A stretch of 64,000 nucleotides of DNA from Datisca glomerata. Lineage: Eukaryota > Streptophyta > Magnoliopsida > Cucurbitales > Datiscaceae. The position numbers and the translations under genes were made by a program. Where the stretch lies: contig QANY01012022.1 of assembly GCA_003255025.1 (NCBI GenBank), positions 744,001 through 808,000 of the forward strand. The letters are read 5' to 3'. The notes beneath the pieces are model-generated. The model had not been told where the DNA came from and made no database searches. It worked only from the letters and a program-made list of their open reading frames with translations. Positions 25,431 to 37,639 of the stretch are shown here, piece by piece (position 1 is the first letter of the stretch; each line of letters opens with the position of its first letter).

Positions 25431-25963
25431 TGGAACCTCTAGACGAGACCACACCTGGAGACCTACATGAAATCAATAGTTGTGAGGGTACTCCATGGGC
25501 TCTGACATTCGACAGGTCATCGACCCATTCTAGAGGGGGAGTAGGACTTGTCTTGGAGGATCCCTTGGGCAACGTTTATTCAATAGCATACAAATTGACA
25601 TTTCCATGCACAAACAACGAAGCAGAGTATGAAGCTCTTATATTGGGACTTCGATATGCAAAGGATAAAGGTGCTACCACTATCAAGGTCAAAGGGGACT
25701 CCAACTTGATCATCAACCAAGTTAGAGGAGATTTTACCGTGAAGGAACCTGCTCTCGCAAAATACCGTTATGAGGTTCAAAAGCTTGTCACCACATTTGA
25801 TGATGTTGTCTTTAAACACACCGACATATCTAAAAATCGCCATGTTGATGCCCTGGAAACTCTGGCCACCAAACTCCCTCTCATCAACCCTATTCCAGTG
25901 GTTGAATTCATTGTTAAAGCCACAAGCATCATAGCTGATGGTAACACTGAGACACCATCCTAG
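25430..25963 (+). pseudogene. Second (Tat-type, archaeal-like) RNase H domain
   Basis: This is the best-preserved part of the element: one open frame runs from 25238 to 25963. It carries the four acidic residues expected of the domain: Asp in LTFDRSST, Glu in NNEAEYEALILGL, Asp in VKGDSNLIINQV and Asp in NRHVDALETLA. A second RNase H between pol RNase H and integrase is diagnostic of Tat elements. FDRSS replaces the usual FDGSS, a likely damaging Gly to Arg change. Confidence 0.9.
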
Positions 25964-26009
25964 GATTAGAGATGCAAGATCAAAGTGCAATTATCTTAAG
26001 GGAAAGCTG

Positions 26010-27500
26010 ATATAAACAAGGAGTTGAGGAACTTTGTTAATTTGAGTAGAGTTCTCTTTTATAGAAGGGATGATGGAATACTTTCACAATGCGTGAGTTT
26101 GGAGGACGGTCACAGCCACCTCAAACGTCTACATGAAGACTATTGTACCAGGGAAGGGCCGCTTCTACACCGACGTCTCCAAAGGATGGGTTTCAATTGG
26201 CCAAACATGACCGTAGAGGCCACGACTACACAAAAAATTATCTTAACTGTCAATTGATCCCTGATCCCAAAGAAGTTCATCTAGTGGAAGTTATGACGAA
26301 TTGGCGATAATTTTACATCTCGTATTTGAATGATGGTACTCTTCCTTCAAGCACATCAAATGCCTCCATTATTAAGAAGCAAAGTCCTCGCTTCTTTATG
26401 CTCAATGGAGAGTTATGCAGGGTTAGTTTGGGCGGTTATCCTCTCAAACTGTTTGGGTATTGGTGATCAACGAACTATCATGGAGGGAATATACAAAGGG
26501 GCATGTGGTGAACACTAAGGAGGCAGGAAGCCATACGAGGAATTACTCAGGATAGGGTACTATTGGTCCACCATGGAAGCTGATACATTGGACTACACAC
26601 AAAAGTGTCACGCTTGCCAAGCCCTTGGAAACGTTATACATGCCCCATCTGTATCCTTGCACCCAACGGAGGTCCCTTGGCTGTTTCATACCTGGGCTCT
26701 AGACTTCATTAGACCCATCTCGCCTGCGACAAAAGGTTACATATGGATCATTGTTGCTATAAATTGTTACACTGAGTGGCAGAGGCAATAACTCTCAAGA
26801 AGGGGACATGTGTCAGGTCTATAACTTTATAAAGGAGAACATCATATGTCGATTTGGGCTACCAAGACGAATCATCTCGAATAATGGGATAGCGTTCGCA
26901 AGCAAGATGGTGGCTGAACTGTTCGAAGCATACGACATCCGCCATGATAAGTCCACACCTTATTATCCCAAGAGGAATGGTCAAGTCAAGGCAACTATCA
27001 AGATGCTACTAAGGATACTTAGTCGTATGGTCCATGACGCCCAGAACACATGGCATGAATTACTTCCTTTAGCATTATGTGCATATCGAATAGCGAAGTG
27101 GTCTCCGACGCAAGCCACCCCTTTTATTTGGTCTATGGTTGTGAAGCAGTCAGACCTGTAGAAGTAATGGTGTCATCAACTAAGCTAACAACTTCAGCAA
27201 AAGTCGAGCGCCCCACCCATTTTGGTGATCTAGAAGCTATAGATGAAATGAGAGATAAGGCCAAGGAAAGCATCCAAGCCTACCAAGAAATAATGATCAA
27301 AACTTCTGAGGCCATGGTACGTCCACGAGTGTTCCACAAAGGTGACCTGGTATTGAAAGCGGCAGATTATGTCATGTGGGGCATCACGCTCAAAATTTCA
27401 CATTGAAATGGGAAGGCCCCTACGAGATAGCATTCGTAGCCGAAAGTGGATATTGTCGTTTAATCGATCCCCAAACAAGACGCCCATTACCATCACCTAT
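26010..27500 (+). pseudogene. Integrase of the Tat element, catalytic residues substituted
   Basis: The HHCC zinc-binding region is visible around GACGEH and CHACQALGN (26500-26640), followed by the core with first Asp in WALDFIRP (26700). The second acidic residue is lost: ISNNG stands where ISDNG is expected (about 26875). The Glu is replaced by Lys in NGQVKATIK (about 26985). The C-terminal region continues to about 27500 with frame changes. Two of three D,D-35-E residues are gone, so the protein would be inactive even without the frameshifts. Confidence 0.88.
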
Positions 27501-27720
27501 CAAGTTCAAGTTTATCAAGAAATACTATGCATAGGTATTTTGTTGGTTACTTCCTTTTATACATGAATATATTTTGTCATTTCTTGAAACAATAGCCACC
27601 GAGGCAACTAGGCGTGATATAAGCCAGTTGGCCCGCTCTTCTGTACTCAAAATTGGAATGAACGAAGGAACTTCAGAACATTTTGACTCTAAAAACGTCG
27701 TATGAAATATTGCTACTTAA

Positions 27721-28530
27721 TGGGGGCTCTAACGCCCTTCTTGAAAACACCTATGATAAACGTCATGCATGGTGAGTGGCGTAGGCTTTCACGCCTCTTC
27801 TTGAAAACATCCATGATGAACGTCATGCTTGGCGAGTTGCGTAATCTTTCACACCTCTTCTTGAAAACACCTATGATAAACGTCATGCTTAATGAGTTGC
27901 ACAAGCTTTCATGCCTCTATTTAAGAACACCCATGATAAATTTCATGCTTGGTGAGTTGCAGAGGCTTTCACGCCTCTACTTGAGAACACTCGTGATAAA
28001 CGTCATGCTTGGTGAGTCGCATAGGCTTTCACGCCTCTACTTAAGAACACCCATGATAAACGTCATGCTTGGTGATTTGCGTAGGCTTCCACGCCTCTAC
28101 TTGGAAACACCCATGATAAACTTCATGTTTGGTGAGTTGCATAGGCGTTCATGCATCTATTTAAGAACACCTATGATAAACTTCATGCTTGGTGAGTTGC
28201 ATAGGCTTTCACGTCTCTACTTGAGAACGCCCATGATAAACGTCATGCTTGGTGAGTCGCATAGGCTTTCAAGCCTCTACTTAGGAACATCCATGATAAA
28301 CGTCATGCTTGGTGAATCGCATAGGCTTTCATGCCTCTACTTAGGAACACCCATGATAAACGTCATGCTTGGTGAGTTTCGTAGGCTTTCACGCCTCTAT
28401 TTGAGAACACCATGATAAACGTCATGCTTGGTGAGATGCGTAGCCTTTCGCATCACTCTTAATTTAAAATAACCATGATAGGCGTCATGCTTGGTGAGTC
28501 ACATAGGCTTTCACATTCCTGTTTAAAGAA
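27721..28530. repeat. 60-bp tandem array, about 13 copies
   Basis: Unit: TAGGCTTTCACGCCTCTACT, then TGAGAACACCCATGATAAAC, then GTCATGCTTGGTGAGTTGCA. Units keep an exact 60-bp step from 27721 to about 28400, then lose register and decay. The plus strand is open across the array (27702-28415) and would give a 20-residue repeat around MINVMLGE, but nothing suggests expression as protein. Tandem arrays in the 3' untranslated region are a known feature of Tat elements and a source of satellites. Confidence 0.95.
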
Positions 28531-30489
28531 CATATAAGATAGACATCGTGGATACTTGAATTACACCGCTCATATCCGCGTATTTGATGTATCACCCGGA
28601 CTCGTGTGTCAGGCTGCAACGACCTCACACGATCTTACCAAGGGCACTCGCAATGTGTTACCACAAAAAGATTATAAGGCAACATGTAAATAAATTATGC
28701 ATACAAAAGGAGAGAAACAGCGAGCCAACGTTCCACATGAGAAGATAAAAAGATGACATCTCATCCATGAATAAAAGTTCACAATAGTGTGAGTTATTAT
28801 GACATCAAAAGTCATAAGGGGTACAGGCAGAAATACAACCATTCTAACTGTGGTCCCCAAAAACATCACCCGCTAGAAGTTTTTCAGAGTCGAGCCTAAT
28901 GGCGGTGCTCTCCACTTGGAGCTGATGATGCTCGTTGATCTCCACATCTAAATTTGCTATCTTCGCTTGCGCCGCAAGCATTCACTCTTGTGACACCACC
29001 GCTGCTCTTCTAAATGATTTATGTACACCTCCCTAGCCAATTGTTGGTGCAACCGTCAGAAGTTACAAATGGCAGGTCTCAACCAGTCAACTTTATGTAC
29101 ACAACTTCATCTCCTTCCACATGTTCAACATATAAGATACCACCTCCAGGTGGGCATCCTTGTACTGAAAATGGGCTAAAATGAATAATGTCTTGCCAAT
29201 CATAGCAATGCAAGCCTGGTGAATATGCCTGGTAAAGCTTAGGAACTGAATGTCACAATCAGAATGAGTTTCAACGGCCTATGAAGATACGAGATCAACG
29301 TTTTCCATTAAAACCTGGTCATAGTCAACCATCCGTCCAAAAATCTCCAGCATGAATTCGTGTGCACCATAGGCTTCGCAACTTATGTTATCGCTCCCGG
29401 AACTGTCACTATCTGACCTCTCCCTACTCTGGTTCTAAAGAGGGGTCGCAGCATGATTATCATCATCCAATGGAGGATCCTCATCAACAGACACTCGGTG
29501 GGGGTGGAGATGCCACTACCCTAGTCTCGAGCTCTCCACTCATGACCGCATCACCATGGGAGCTTGCATTGGTTGTTACCATAGTAGTAGTAACTGTGTT
29601 GGAAGCTGTGAGAGTCACATCCAAGGAGCGTGCTACCGCACCGTCACCTTTATCCTCTAACCTGCATAGTGAAATGCAACGTGTTGTCAATGTGAAGAAT
29701 TTGTCCACAAGGACCAAGCAAACACATATTGGCAAGGCATTTACAAATAAGCTAGACTACGCTATCAAAGCATGCAATAAAAAAGTTACCTCTACCCTCA
29801 CGTGGGAATCTTCCATGAGTGGAGACTCCTCTACCCATTCCAATTGCATGATATCAAGAGGGGAAGTCGCAGAATCAACCATGTCATTTTCTGCCACGAC
29901 AATGGTAAGAAACGCCCCTCGCTCACTAGACGGAGATGAAACCCGGTCATTTAGTTGATCCTCGAAAGAGGATGATTATGTTGGAATGGGTGCTATGAAA
30001 TCCTGCATACGAAAACATCAGTTTCAACTTGGACCAAGGGAAAATGCACAAACATGGCACAAACAAAACAAGACAAAGTTCACACACCTCGAGATATGCA
30101 TCCACGCTCTCTGAAATAGCTGACACGTGCCCGTCAGTTCTTTCTACCACGGGATGATACTCCTCGATTGGGCCACGACCATGCTCCTGTCAAAAGAAAT
30201 AAGGCAAATAAAAATTCTATGAGAGCTAATTAGCAAAAAAAAGAGATGAATGAGAGGAAGATATCTATATACCAACATCCTCACCTTCTTGGCTTGGGCT
30301 AGCATAGTTCAGGATGTTCCCTCCAACGCGGGTGTTGTTCTTTTCCTTTGTCGCACTAATTGTGGGAACTCGTCCTTACCACTAACCTGTCTTGAACTCC
30401 CCAGAGTACCTTGAAACAAATGCAAGTATAAATCGACTAGTTAATTGTAAAGAGTGCACAGTCAATGTTTAATAAGAAAGTTTAAGTTT
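28531..30489. other. 3' untranslated region of the Tat element
   Basis: No conserved domain is recognised. The open frame at 29362-29958 (+) and opposing minus-strand frames have mixed composition and no known motifs. The minus strand may be the decayed C-terminal half of the antisense gene upstream at 30490-31705. Confidence 0.5.
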
Positions 30490-31705
30490 TCATGCAAACA
30501 AAGAGGGAAATACCATCGAAGGTGATGACAGATCACCGAGAAGAGGGTCTCTGCTAGAATCGTTAGCGAGCCCGCACGTGGCGATATTCTCGGATGTTGT
30601 CTTAGACTTTAGAGAAGCACCGACTCTAGGATTGGTCTTAAAGCAAATGGTTCTGACCATATGACTCTTTCTAGTAGAGGCGACCTCGATTCCAATAGGG
30701 ACCCTAGAGGTGCTTCCCTCTTGCATTGCATTCAAAACTCCCATTGGCTGAATGTCCGAAGTGACCTCTGGACCCATCTCAGAATGCATCACCCGAGACT
30801 TAGGTTTGGGAATGAGGCTCAACGTGATGTCACCCATATAAACCATCGGAACATCTAACATCTTCGGAAGAGATGCTAAGCTTCTAGTCCATCTCAACTT
30901 CTAATTCAGCCAAAACACTTTGAGCTTTATTGTTCGACGAGGCATGCGAGCAACAAAGGGGATGAGCACTTGCGAGGAGCAGCGTCCCCATAATCCCTAT
31001 CACCCGTCCATAGTATCAACACTTCCTTGGCCCATACCCACTCCAAATTAAGACTAGCGGTACCCTGGTCATAGCCGAACTGACGTGAAACCCGCTTACA
31101 CTTATAGCGCGTCTACGTGAAAAGGTTCCCATCCTGCCCATCCTTTAACTCCACCATCACAGGAAGAGTGAAAGGCGTCATGATCGCCACCAGAAGTATG
31201 CCAAGACTCAACTAACCAAGCATGACCTCCATACTAAGCGTAATATATCTGTCCACCATTCCTCAAAACACGGTGAGGGCGTAACCGGTGCAACCGTCCA
31301 AATAAGGGCGAGGCCTGAAGTAGTTGTATACATCAATGTCTCGTGAAAACTTGACACGATCAGGAATCCTGATCCCACACGAAGACCATGCACGAGATGG
31401 CTCGGGTGGTCCCACTTCTTGTAATCAATCTTCTGAAGAGCGCAGTGAACGAATCGCTCCCATACGAACATTTTCAAAAATGCGCAGTCCACGAAGGTTG
31501 TAACCGCATACCTGCCCATGGATCTCTTTAGATCATTGTGGAAGCGATCGAGCAAGTAGTAAAGATTTTCCAAGAACAAGGGCCCGGGCGCAATCATCTG
31601 CCTTTTCGCCAACATAGCTACCATTGGGAGTACGCGCTTACTCACCATCTCTGTCGGCGTACCTACAACAACATTGAGAAGAACAATGTTAGACCACCAA
31701 GGCAT
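30490..31705 (-). pseudogene. Antisense accessory gene with plant mobile domain (PMD)
   Basis: Read against the retrotransposon, 31705-31208 encodes LFLENLYYLLDRFHNDLKRS and MGRYAVTTFVDCAFLKMFVW followed by ERF, typical of the 'aminotransferase-like, plant mobile domain' family. After a frame change, 31200-30970 gives KRVSRQFGYDQGTA, another PMD signature, with one in-frame stop. An open frame with no known domain follows (30897-30490). Tat elements such as Grande are known to carry antisense genes here. PMD function is unclear; related host proteins act in silencing. This copy is broken. Confidence 0.75.
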
Positions 31706-31821
31706 ATAACAACAACAAACGCAAAAGAATATAGTTGTAAAAAATCATCACCAGACCCTCGCCTGGGAAAATGTATCTCGAGAGCCATATGGTGGCCAGT
31801 TCCACCTCACTATTTTTATAT

Positions 31822-32659
31822 GACGTCACCCCTATGGTAGTATCATTAATGTCACCCTCATGGGTGTACGGTGGATATGCCTGGATTACCATTCGTAATG
31901 TAACTCGAAGACCACAATGATGTACTTCAGACAAGACGCATCACTCTGCTGTCACAACGAGTCATCACATGACAAACCACCAAGGCAATTGATAAAGATT
32001 TGGGTGGGCGTATGGTTGCCTCAGAACGTTTGGAAAGTTGTGGACTGGCACGATTAGGGGCAAGGCTACGTTGTATTGGACAGGGACATACCTCATCGGT
32101 ACGACCACTCTAGACATTGAGGGTGTGCTACCATCCCACCTTGGGGAGGGGTTGGTTTGAGAGAACCCTTGAAAGGAGGTGTTGGGTGAACACCGCCTAC
32201 TCCCCACCGGCTAGGCATGTTCTCCCTAGATCATGGTCACTGCACAAAGACCCACGTGGCGCCACCTGATTGGCTCATGTGTAATCCTCCTCTTGCTCAC
32301 CCATGCATGATCAGTCAGCTTGGGTGGCGCGATTCGATTGACAGACTTGCAACTGATAGAGATTAGTTGCAATGGCCCCCTCCTTTTCTTCACCTATAAA
32401 ATGAGGACTCCTCCTTCATTTGATGAGGATTGAAACTTTAGAGAGAGAAGCTCCCACTTTAGAGAGAGAAACTCTTATTTCTAGAGTGAGAAACGTCCAC
32501 TTCTAGGGACAGAGAGCCATAATTTGTCACCACCATTGAGTGTCTAGAGTGTTCCCCCTTCACCTCTCGGCGTCCTCCCTGACGTTCTCAGGCGTTGTTC
32601 CGGTCACGAGTTAGGACTAGGCCACTCCTGCACTCACCCACGTGACACTTTGTTCTACA
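31822..32659 (+). repeat. 3' LTR of the Tat element
   Basis: This is the direct copy of 22474-23310, with substitutions and small indels, ending TGTTCTACA. A polypurine tract is not visible just upstream, and the similarity begins abruptly, so its 5' part with the tract has probably been deleted. Confidence 0.88.
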
Positions 32660-33319
32660 ATGTTTTGTAGGGACTTTTAACTGAAAATATTTGAAATAGG
32701 CACTAGAATGGGTCTAAAATGTTCTATAAAGAGAGTATTAAAAAAATTTAAGGTGATAAATTAATTGATCAAATTTTAATTAAATAATTAATGTGATAAT
32801 TATTTAAAATTTGATCAATTATTTAAAATAAAATAATAAAGTTACAATTTTTTTTAGAATTAAGCCAAAAACGAACAAAAACAAATGGAAAAACACTGTA
32901 AGTAGTGGGGACGGGGTTGCCAAACTCACTTCACTTCACGTGCTATATATTGGTAAAGCAACAATTCAACCTATGACAAGAACGTGAACACAAAATATCA
33001 AGCTCCCTCGTGTTGGCTCACAAAGCGAAAAGAGGAAAAGCAATGTTGAAAAAACATCCACATCAATAGAGCAACAGGACTCAACTGTGAAAAAATCTAT
33101 TATTCATAATTATTTCAGTTACGCGGAGCTTTGTCCTTTTCTAAAGTCTCGCTATTTTAGCTCATTTTGGACCTCTAACCATCGAAGAGAGCATAATAAA
33201 ATCATTTTGCCACATCATTGCGCGGAGCTTTGGGACCCAAAACCATCATTAATCATAGAGGAAATATAATAAAAAAATACGGGTTTCGTAAGTTGAATAA
33301 AGAAAAGGCACAAAAAATT
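32660..33319. other. Spacer between the Tat element and the MULE
   Basis: AT-rich with no recognisable gene. The open frame at 33087-33269 matches nothing known to me. ATGTT at 32660-32664 is the likely target-duplication copy of the retrotransposon. Confidence 0.5.
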
Positions 33320-34744
33320 ATGAAAGTGACCATAATAACTAATTTAATTATGTAAATAACACAAGCTTAATTGATTTACTTACCTAAATAAATTGGTAAG
33401 GTCTGCGTTATTTACGTAGCTAATTAATCACTCCGACTATTTTTGTAAATTTTTTCCTCCACCTTTTTGGCCAACTCAAGTTTTGTCATTTTAGTAACTC
33501 TTTCTATTATAAAGTATATTATAAAGTATAGAGAACTATAAATATGATCAATTTTTTCAATTCAAACTATAAAATGGTAGAATTTTTTTTTGTTCTGTAA
33601 AAATTGCTCAGAGTAATTACATTAAACAGATAAATTTTAAAAACTAGTTTAAGAGATAGCATGTTTTTCAAAATTTTAGGTGAATAGCAGTTCTTAAATG
33701 TCAAATCATCAACTAGTTGTTGATGATTTTCTGGTTGACGATTTTAACATTCATTAACAGATTTAATAATTCAATTTTTTGTGGGGTCATTTTACTTGAT
33801 GAGATATCACAATTTAAGAAAAATTTGTTAAATAATATCCTTAATATATATTCTTTATAATTTAAATTAATAATAATTGGTTGATTTTGTTTCATTTTTT
33901 AGTGAAAATCTATTATGAAAAATATATTTTTCATTAGTGTGATATGAAGTCCAGATTTTCAGCTTCGTTTGAAGGAAAATCAACATCATTTTGGTTTCAT
34001 TCATCATCCATTAACGTTAGACAATCACAAAGCTTTACATTTTTAAGTCTTTAAAAAAATCTGAGTTATTCGGTGTTGTTATTCATTCATATTCTATAAA
34101 CATCTCAACATTCACGATCCATTGTCCATATATTTTTGGAGGTTTCAATCATGGAAGGTTAGTTTTTGTTAGAATCTTATTTGTCATATGTTTTTTATTA
34201 GATTGATATAAGGGATCATTTTTTATTTCAATTTCATTTGAGTATTCATCATTTTTTTATTTCAAGTGTTTTGTTTATAATTTGTTGGCATCAATTTTTT
34301 TTTCACTTTTACCCGAATGTTTTACGTGATATGTAAGTATTTTTTTCATTTGTTGTTAATTATCATTTGTCGTTGTGCGTTCAGTATGTGTTTCATTGTT
34401 AGATGTTTGATATATGTTATATATGTACTTCAATAGTTCAATGTCATGTTTTCAAGGAATATTGTTCGTTTGATTCGGCGATGTATGTGTTCGAATCATT
34501 TTTCTTGTTTGGAGTAAATCATTATATATATATATATTTTCAATAGCGAGTTTATTGTATGAAACAATAAATTTATTGGTTGATCAATAAATATCAATAC
34601 TTTATTAGAATAATACATATATTATCTTATTGTAAATCAACCATTTACAGATATCTAAATGTAGTTTTGTTCTCATACAGTATATCATATATTGAAATGT
34701 TACTATATTAATTATTTTTACTATTTTACATTATAGAATCTTGG

Positions 34745-37260
34745 ATGGTTGACTTTCACGTAATTTTCCTAAAATATATTTTAGGCAATCTAAAGATCCC
34801 TACTATTGTTATGTATGATGGAAGATGGGAGGATGCAAAGTCTTATGTTAATTTTCGTTCTAAACTTTTTTTGGTTGATGATAATATGACGTTTGTTGAG
34901 CTAATAGAAGGTATCAAGATGGTTTTGGAGTCTGTTAATGGGATAAATCAATTTGCAATTATTGTCAAATTATAATTGAGCAATGCTTCATGTACTACTG
35001 TTGAAATAAAAAATGATCAGGTCGTTCAATGGTGTGATTCGTTGATAAGAAATGAGAATGGGATTAACTGTCCACTTCTTATTGACAATAGTAAGTTCAA
35101 TAGAAACCAATGCTCTATATTATAAAATTATGTGTTTGACGAGGGTAGTCAATCAACATCAATCAATTGCGAGTCAAGACGATGACATTTTTATCGCTCT
35201 GGTTAATTTAGAAAATATCACTTGTAATTTTGACATTAAAAATAAATCATTGTTCAGAAATAAATATGAGTTAAAAAAAGGTGTTGCTCATGATTGCACT
35301 GAAAGGGAATTTTGAATTTAGGATTGAAAGATCCAATCTAGAAAGAATAAATGCATGATTTGTTAATGATCATTATAAGCGGTTTGTTCGGACATCTATA
35401 TACAAATGTGGTGAGCTTTGGATGGTACTTGAATATATTAAAGAACATAATTGTTCGTTAGATATAATTCAAAGTGATAATCGTCAAGCAACATCCGATA
35501 TTGTTAGTCAATGCATGAAAGGTAGATATAGAAATGATTTACGAGATTGGACAGCTCCCAAAGACATTATTGATCATATGCATTTAAAGCATGGAGTTAC
35601 TATTAGTTATTATAAGGCATGTAAGACCAATCAAAATGTGTTGGATTTGCTTCAAGAGACTCTGGAAGAGTCGTATGCTAGATTACCATCATATTACTAT
35701 GTACTCAAAGAAAAAAAAAGCCCAGGTATATCATTTTTTTAGTATTTAAATGATTGACAGTGTAATTAATAATTTTTCTTGTATTCTTTTTTATGTTAAT
35801 TATCAATTTGATGATTTGTTATGTAGGTACCATGATAATAATTCAGAATGATGGGAATGACAAGTTTAAATACCTCTTCATGTGTTTGGGGGGCTGCATT
35901 GAAAGGTTGACAACATTGTAGACCATTTATTTCAGTAGATGGAACATTTTTAAAGAACATATATCTCAGTATGTTGTTAACAACATCTTTCTTGGATGGT
36001 AATAATCAAAATTTTCCTTTGGCATTTGTTGTTGTAGATTCAAAAAATGATTTATCTTGGGGATGATTCTGTGAAAATTTGAAGGAAGTAATTGGTGATA
36101 GAGAAATTTAGTTATTCCGATTAGCAAAAAACCAGAGAAACTTTTTAGTTATGAATCGGGAATCGAACCAATGGGCGATGCTTGGTTACAATTTAGAATC
36201 CGTTATTATATGTTTGCTCTAGTTTTTGTTGTTTTTGATGTTGAAACGGTTTTTCTTTATCCACTTATAGACACAACAATATCCCAAAGGCGATTTATTA
36301 ATGGTTCCCGAATGTTGTTCATGGTCTGTGTATGCAACATCTATTATTTAATGTCAAGTTTAAATACAAAATCTTAGTTATTGATCCCATTTATTATCGA
36401 TGTGCGAAAGAATATACAGATGAAGACTTTGAAATCAATATGCATGCATTGGAATCTATTTATACTTCGATTCATTCTTATCTTAAGGGTGTTGGTTATG
36501 AGAAATGGGCTCGTTCTCACTTTGTTAGACATCGATACAATGTCATGGCCATAAATATATCAGAGAACCTTAATAGTGTATTGAAAGATGTCTGTGGTTT
36601 ACCGGTTGCATTTTTTTATTGAATTTCTGAGGTAATTGAATCAAAGGTGGTTTCATGAGCATAGAGTAGCATCTACTTGCATGATTATGTCACTAACTCG
36701 GTGGGCATAAAAATGTCTACGTAAGAAAATGGGTCTTTCCCGGTCAATGATTGTAAATATATTTGTATCATATACTAAATTGATATATTTATTAAATATA
36801 CTAGTCGTTGATAATCATATAACATATTTTTATTATAGGTTATTGTCATTGACACACGTGAATTTCAGGTGATTGACGGTGATTTACCATTCACTGTACA
36901 CATACCCAAATATAGACGCAATACCTTATGTACATGTTTTAGCTGTAATGGCTAATAGACACTTAAATCCATACTTGTATGTTTTGTCATATTATTTTAA
37001 GAGCGAGCTGCATGCAACATTTGATGAATTGGTTCATCCTTTTGGTAATAATAGTCAATGGAATGTTTTGAAAAACATTCAAATTCATCATATACTACCA
37101 CCTAACATAAGATGTTTGACTGGTAGATCGAATAAGTAAATGATCCCATCGATAGGTGAATTTAACACGGTAAAATGTGGAAGGTGTCATATGATCAGAC
37201 ATAATTGAAAGAGATGCAAGAACCTTGGTGGCGTCAAGCAACAGCCAATCAAAGAAACAA
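34745..37260 (+). pseudogene. MULE transposase (MuDR-type, SWIM), broken by a plastid insert
   Basis: The N-terminal MuDR-type block shows IVMYDGRWEDAKSYVNF. The pre-catalytic region has NDLRDWTAPKDIIDHM and HGVTISYYKAC, and the catalytic domain starts with ISVDGTFLKNIYLS then LDGNNQNFPLAFVVVDS and [11 protein letters not shown]. The next part is replaced by a chloroplast ndhC fragment. Transposase sequence resumes as [20 protein letters not shown] with the C-x2-H pair. The SWIM-type finger region (YVHVLAVMANRHLNP), DELVHPFGN and a zinc knuckle starting VKCGRCHMIRHN complete the order. Frameshifts and stops occur throughout. The second catalytic Asp should lie in the replaced segment. Confidence 0.9.
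36112..36263 (+). pseudogene. ndhC: Plastid ndhC fragment inserted in nuclear DNA (NUPT)
   Basis: About 150 bp encode, in one open frame, an internal part of chloroplast NAD(P)H dehydrogenase subunit 3: [29 protein letters not shown], then [20 protein letters not shown]. This covers the NDH-3 signature and one membrane helix, roughly the middle 50 of about 120 residues. NdhC is normally encoded only in the plastid genome. The piece stops abruptly at both sides within MULE transposase sequence. It has no start codon and cannot make a working subunit. KKPEKLF and a few other changes suggest it is not very recent. Confidence 0.93.
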
Positions 37261-37639
37261 AAGGTAGAGATTAGATTTTGAGGATGATACGTTTATGATA
37301 ATATATGTTTCAGATTAATGTTTTATTTTTTATTAATTTGATGGATGGTTTTTAATAGTTTATTGAAGATTTTTTTAATAACTTATTGACGATGGTTTTT
37401 AATACTTATCAAGTATATCAGTCTATTGATAATAGTTATTGACTAACGATATAATAGACAATCAGTGTTCAACAGAAAAAAAAGAAATTATTGATATCAG
37501 CTATTGACTTACACAAGTTATTGATTACGACGTTATTAAACAATAAATTTTTGGATAACCAATGGTTAACTTATCAAAATGTACTTAGTAAAATAACAAA
37601 CATATATCAAAATAATGGTTAACTGATCTTATGATTTTT

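Larger units (their letters stand above)
22246..32659 (+). mobile_element. Decayed Ty3/gypsy LTR retrotransposon, Tat lineage
   Basis: The order is 5' LTR, primer-binding site, gag remnant, RT-RNase H, second RNase H, integrase, 60-bp tandem array, antisense accessory gene and 3' LTR. The second RNase H between pol RNase H and integrase, and an antisense gene in the 3' region, are known traits of the Tat (Ogre/Retand/Grande) clade. The certain homologous LTR parts are 22474-23310 and 31822-32659. A start at 22246 is proposed because TG follows GTGTT there, close to the ATGTT that follows the 3' LTR at 32660. The LTRs differ at roughly one base in ten, so the insertion is old. Stops and frameshifts break all pol domains. 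Confidence 0.9.

Noticed and set aside
27702..28415. 237-residue repeat protein as a real gene
   Set aside because: The frame is explained by a stop-free 60-bp satellite unit, and units vary without visible protein conservation; kept only as a repeat and a finding.
29362..29958. 198-codon plus-strand open frame in the Tat 3' region
   Set aside because: No known domain, opposite-strand frames are as long, and the Tat accessory gene is on the other strand.
35300..36100. A host gene for a nuclear-encoded NDH subunit because of the ndhC text
   Set aside because: The ndhC part has no start, covers only the middle of the protein and lies between MULE transposase blocks; it is a plastid insert.
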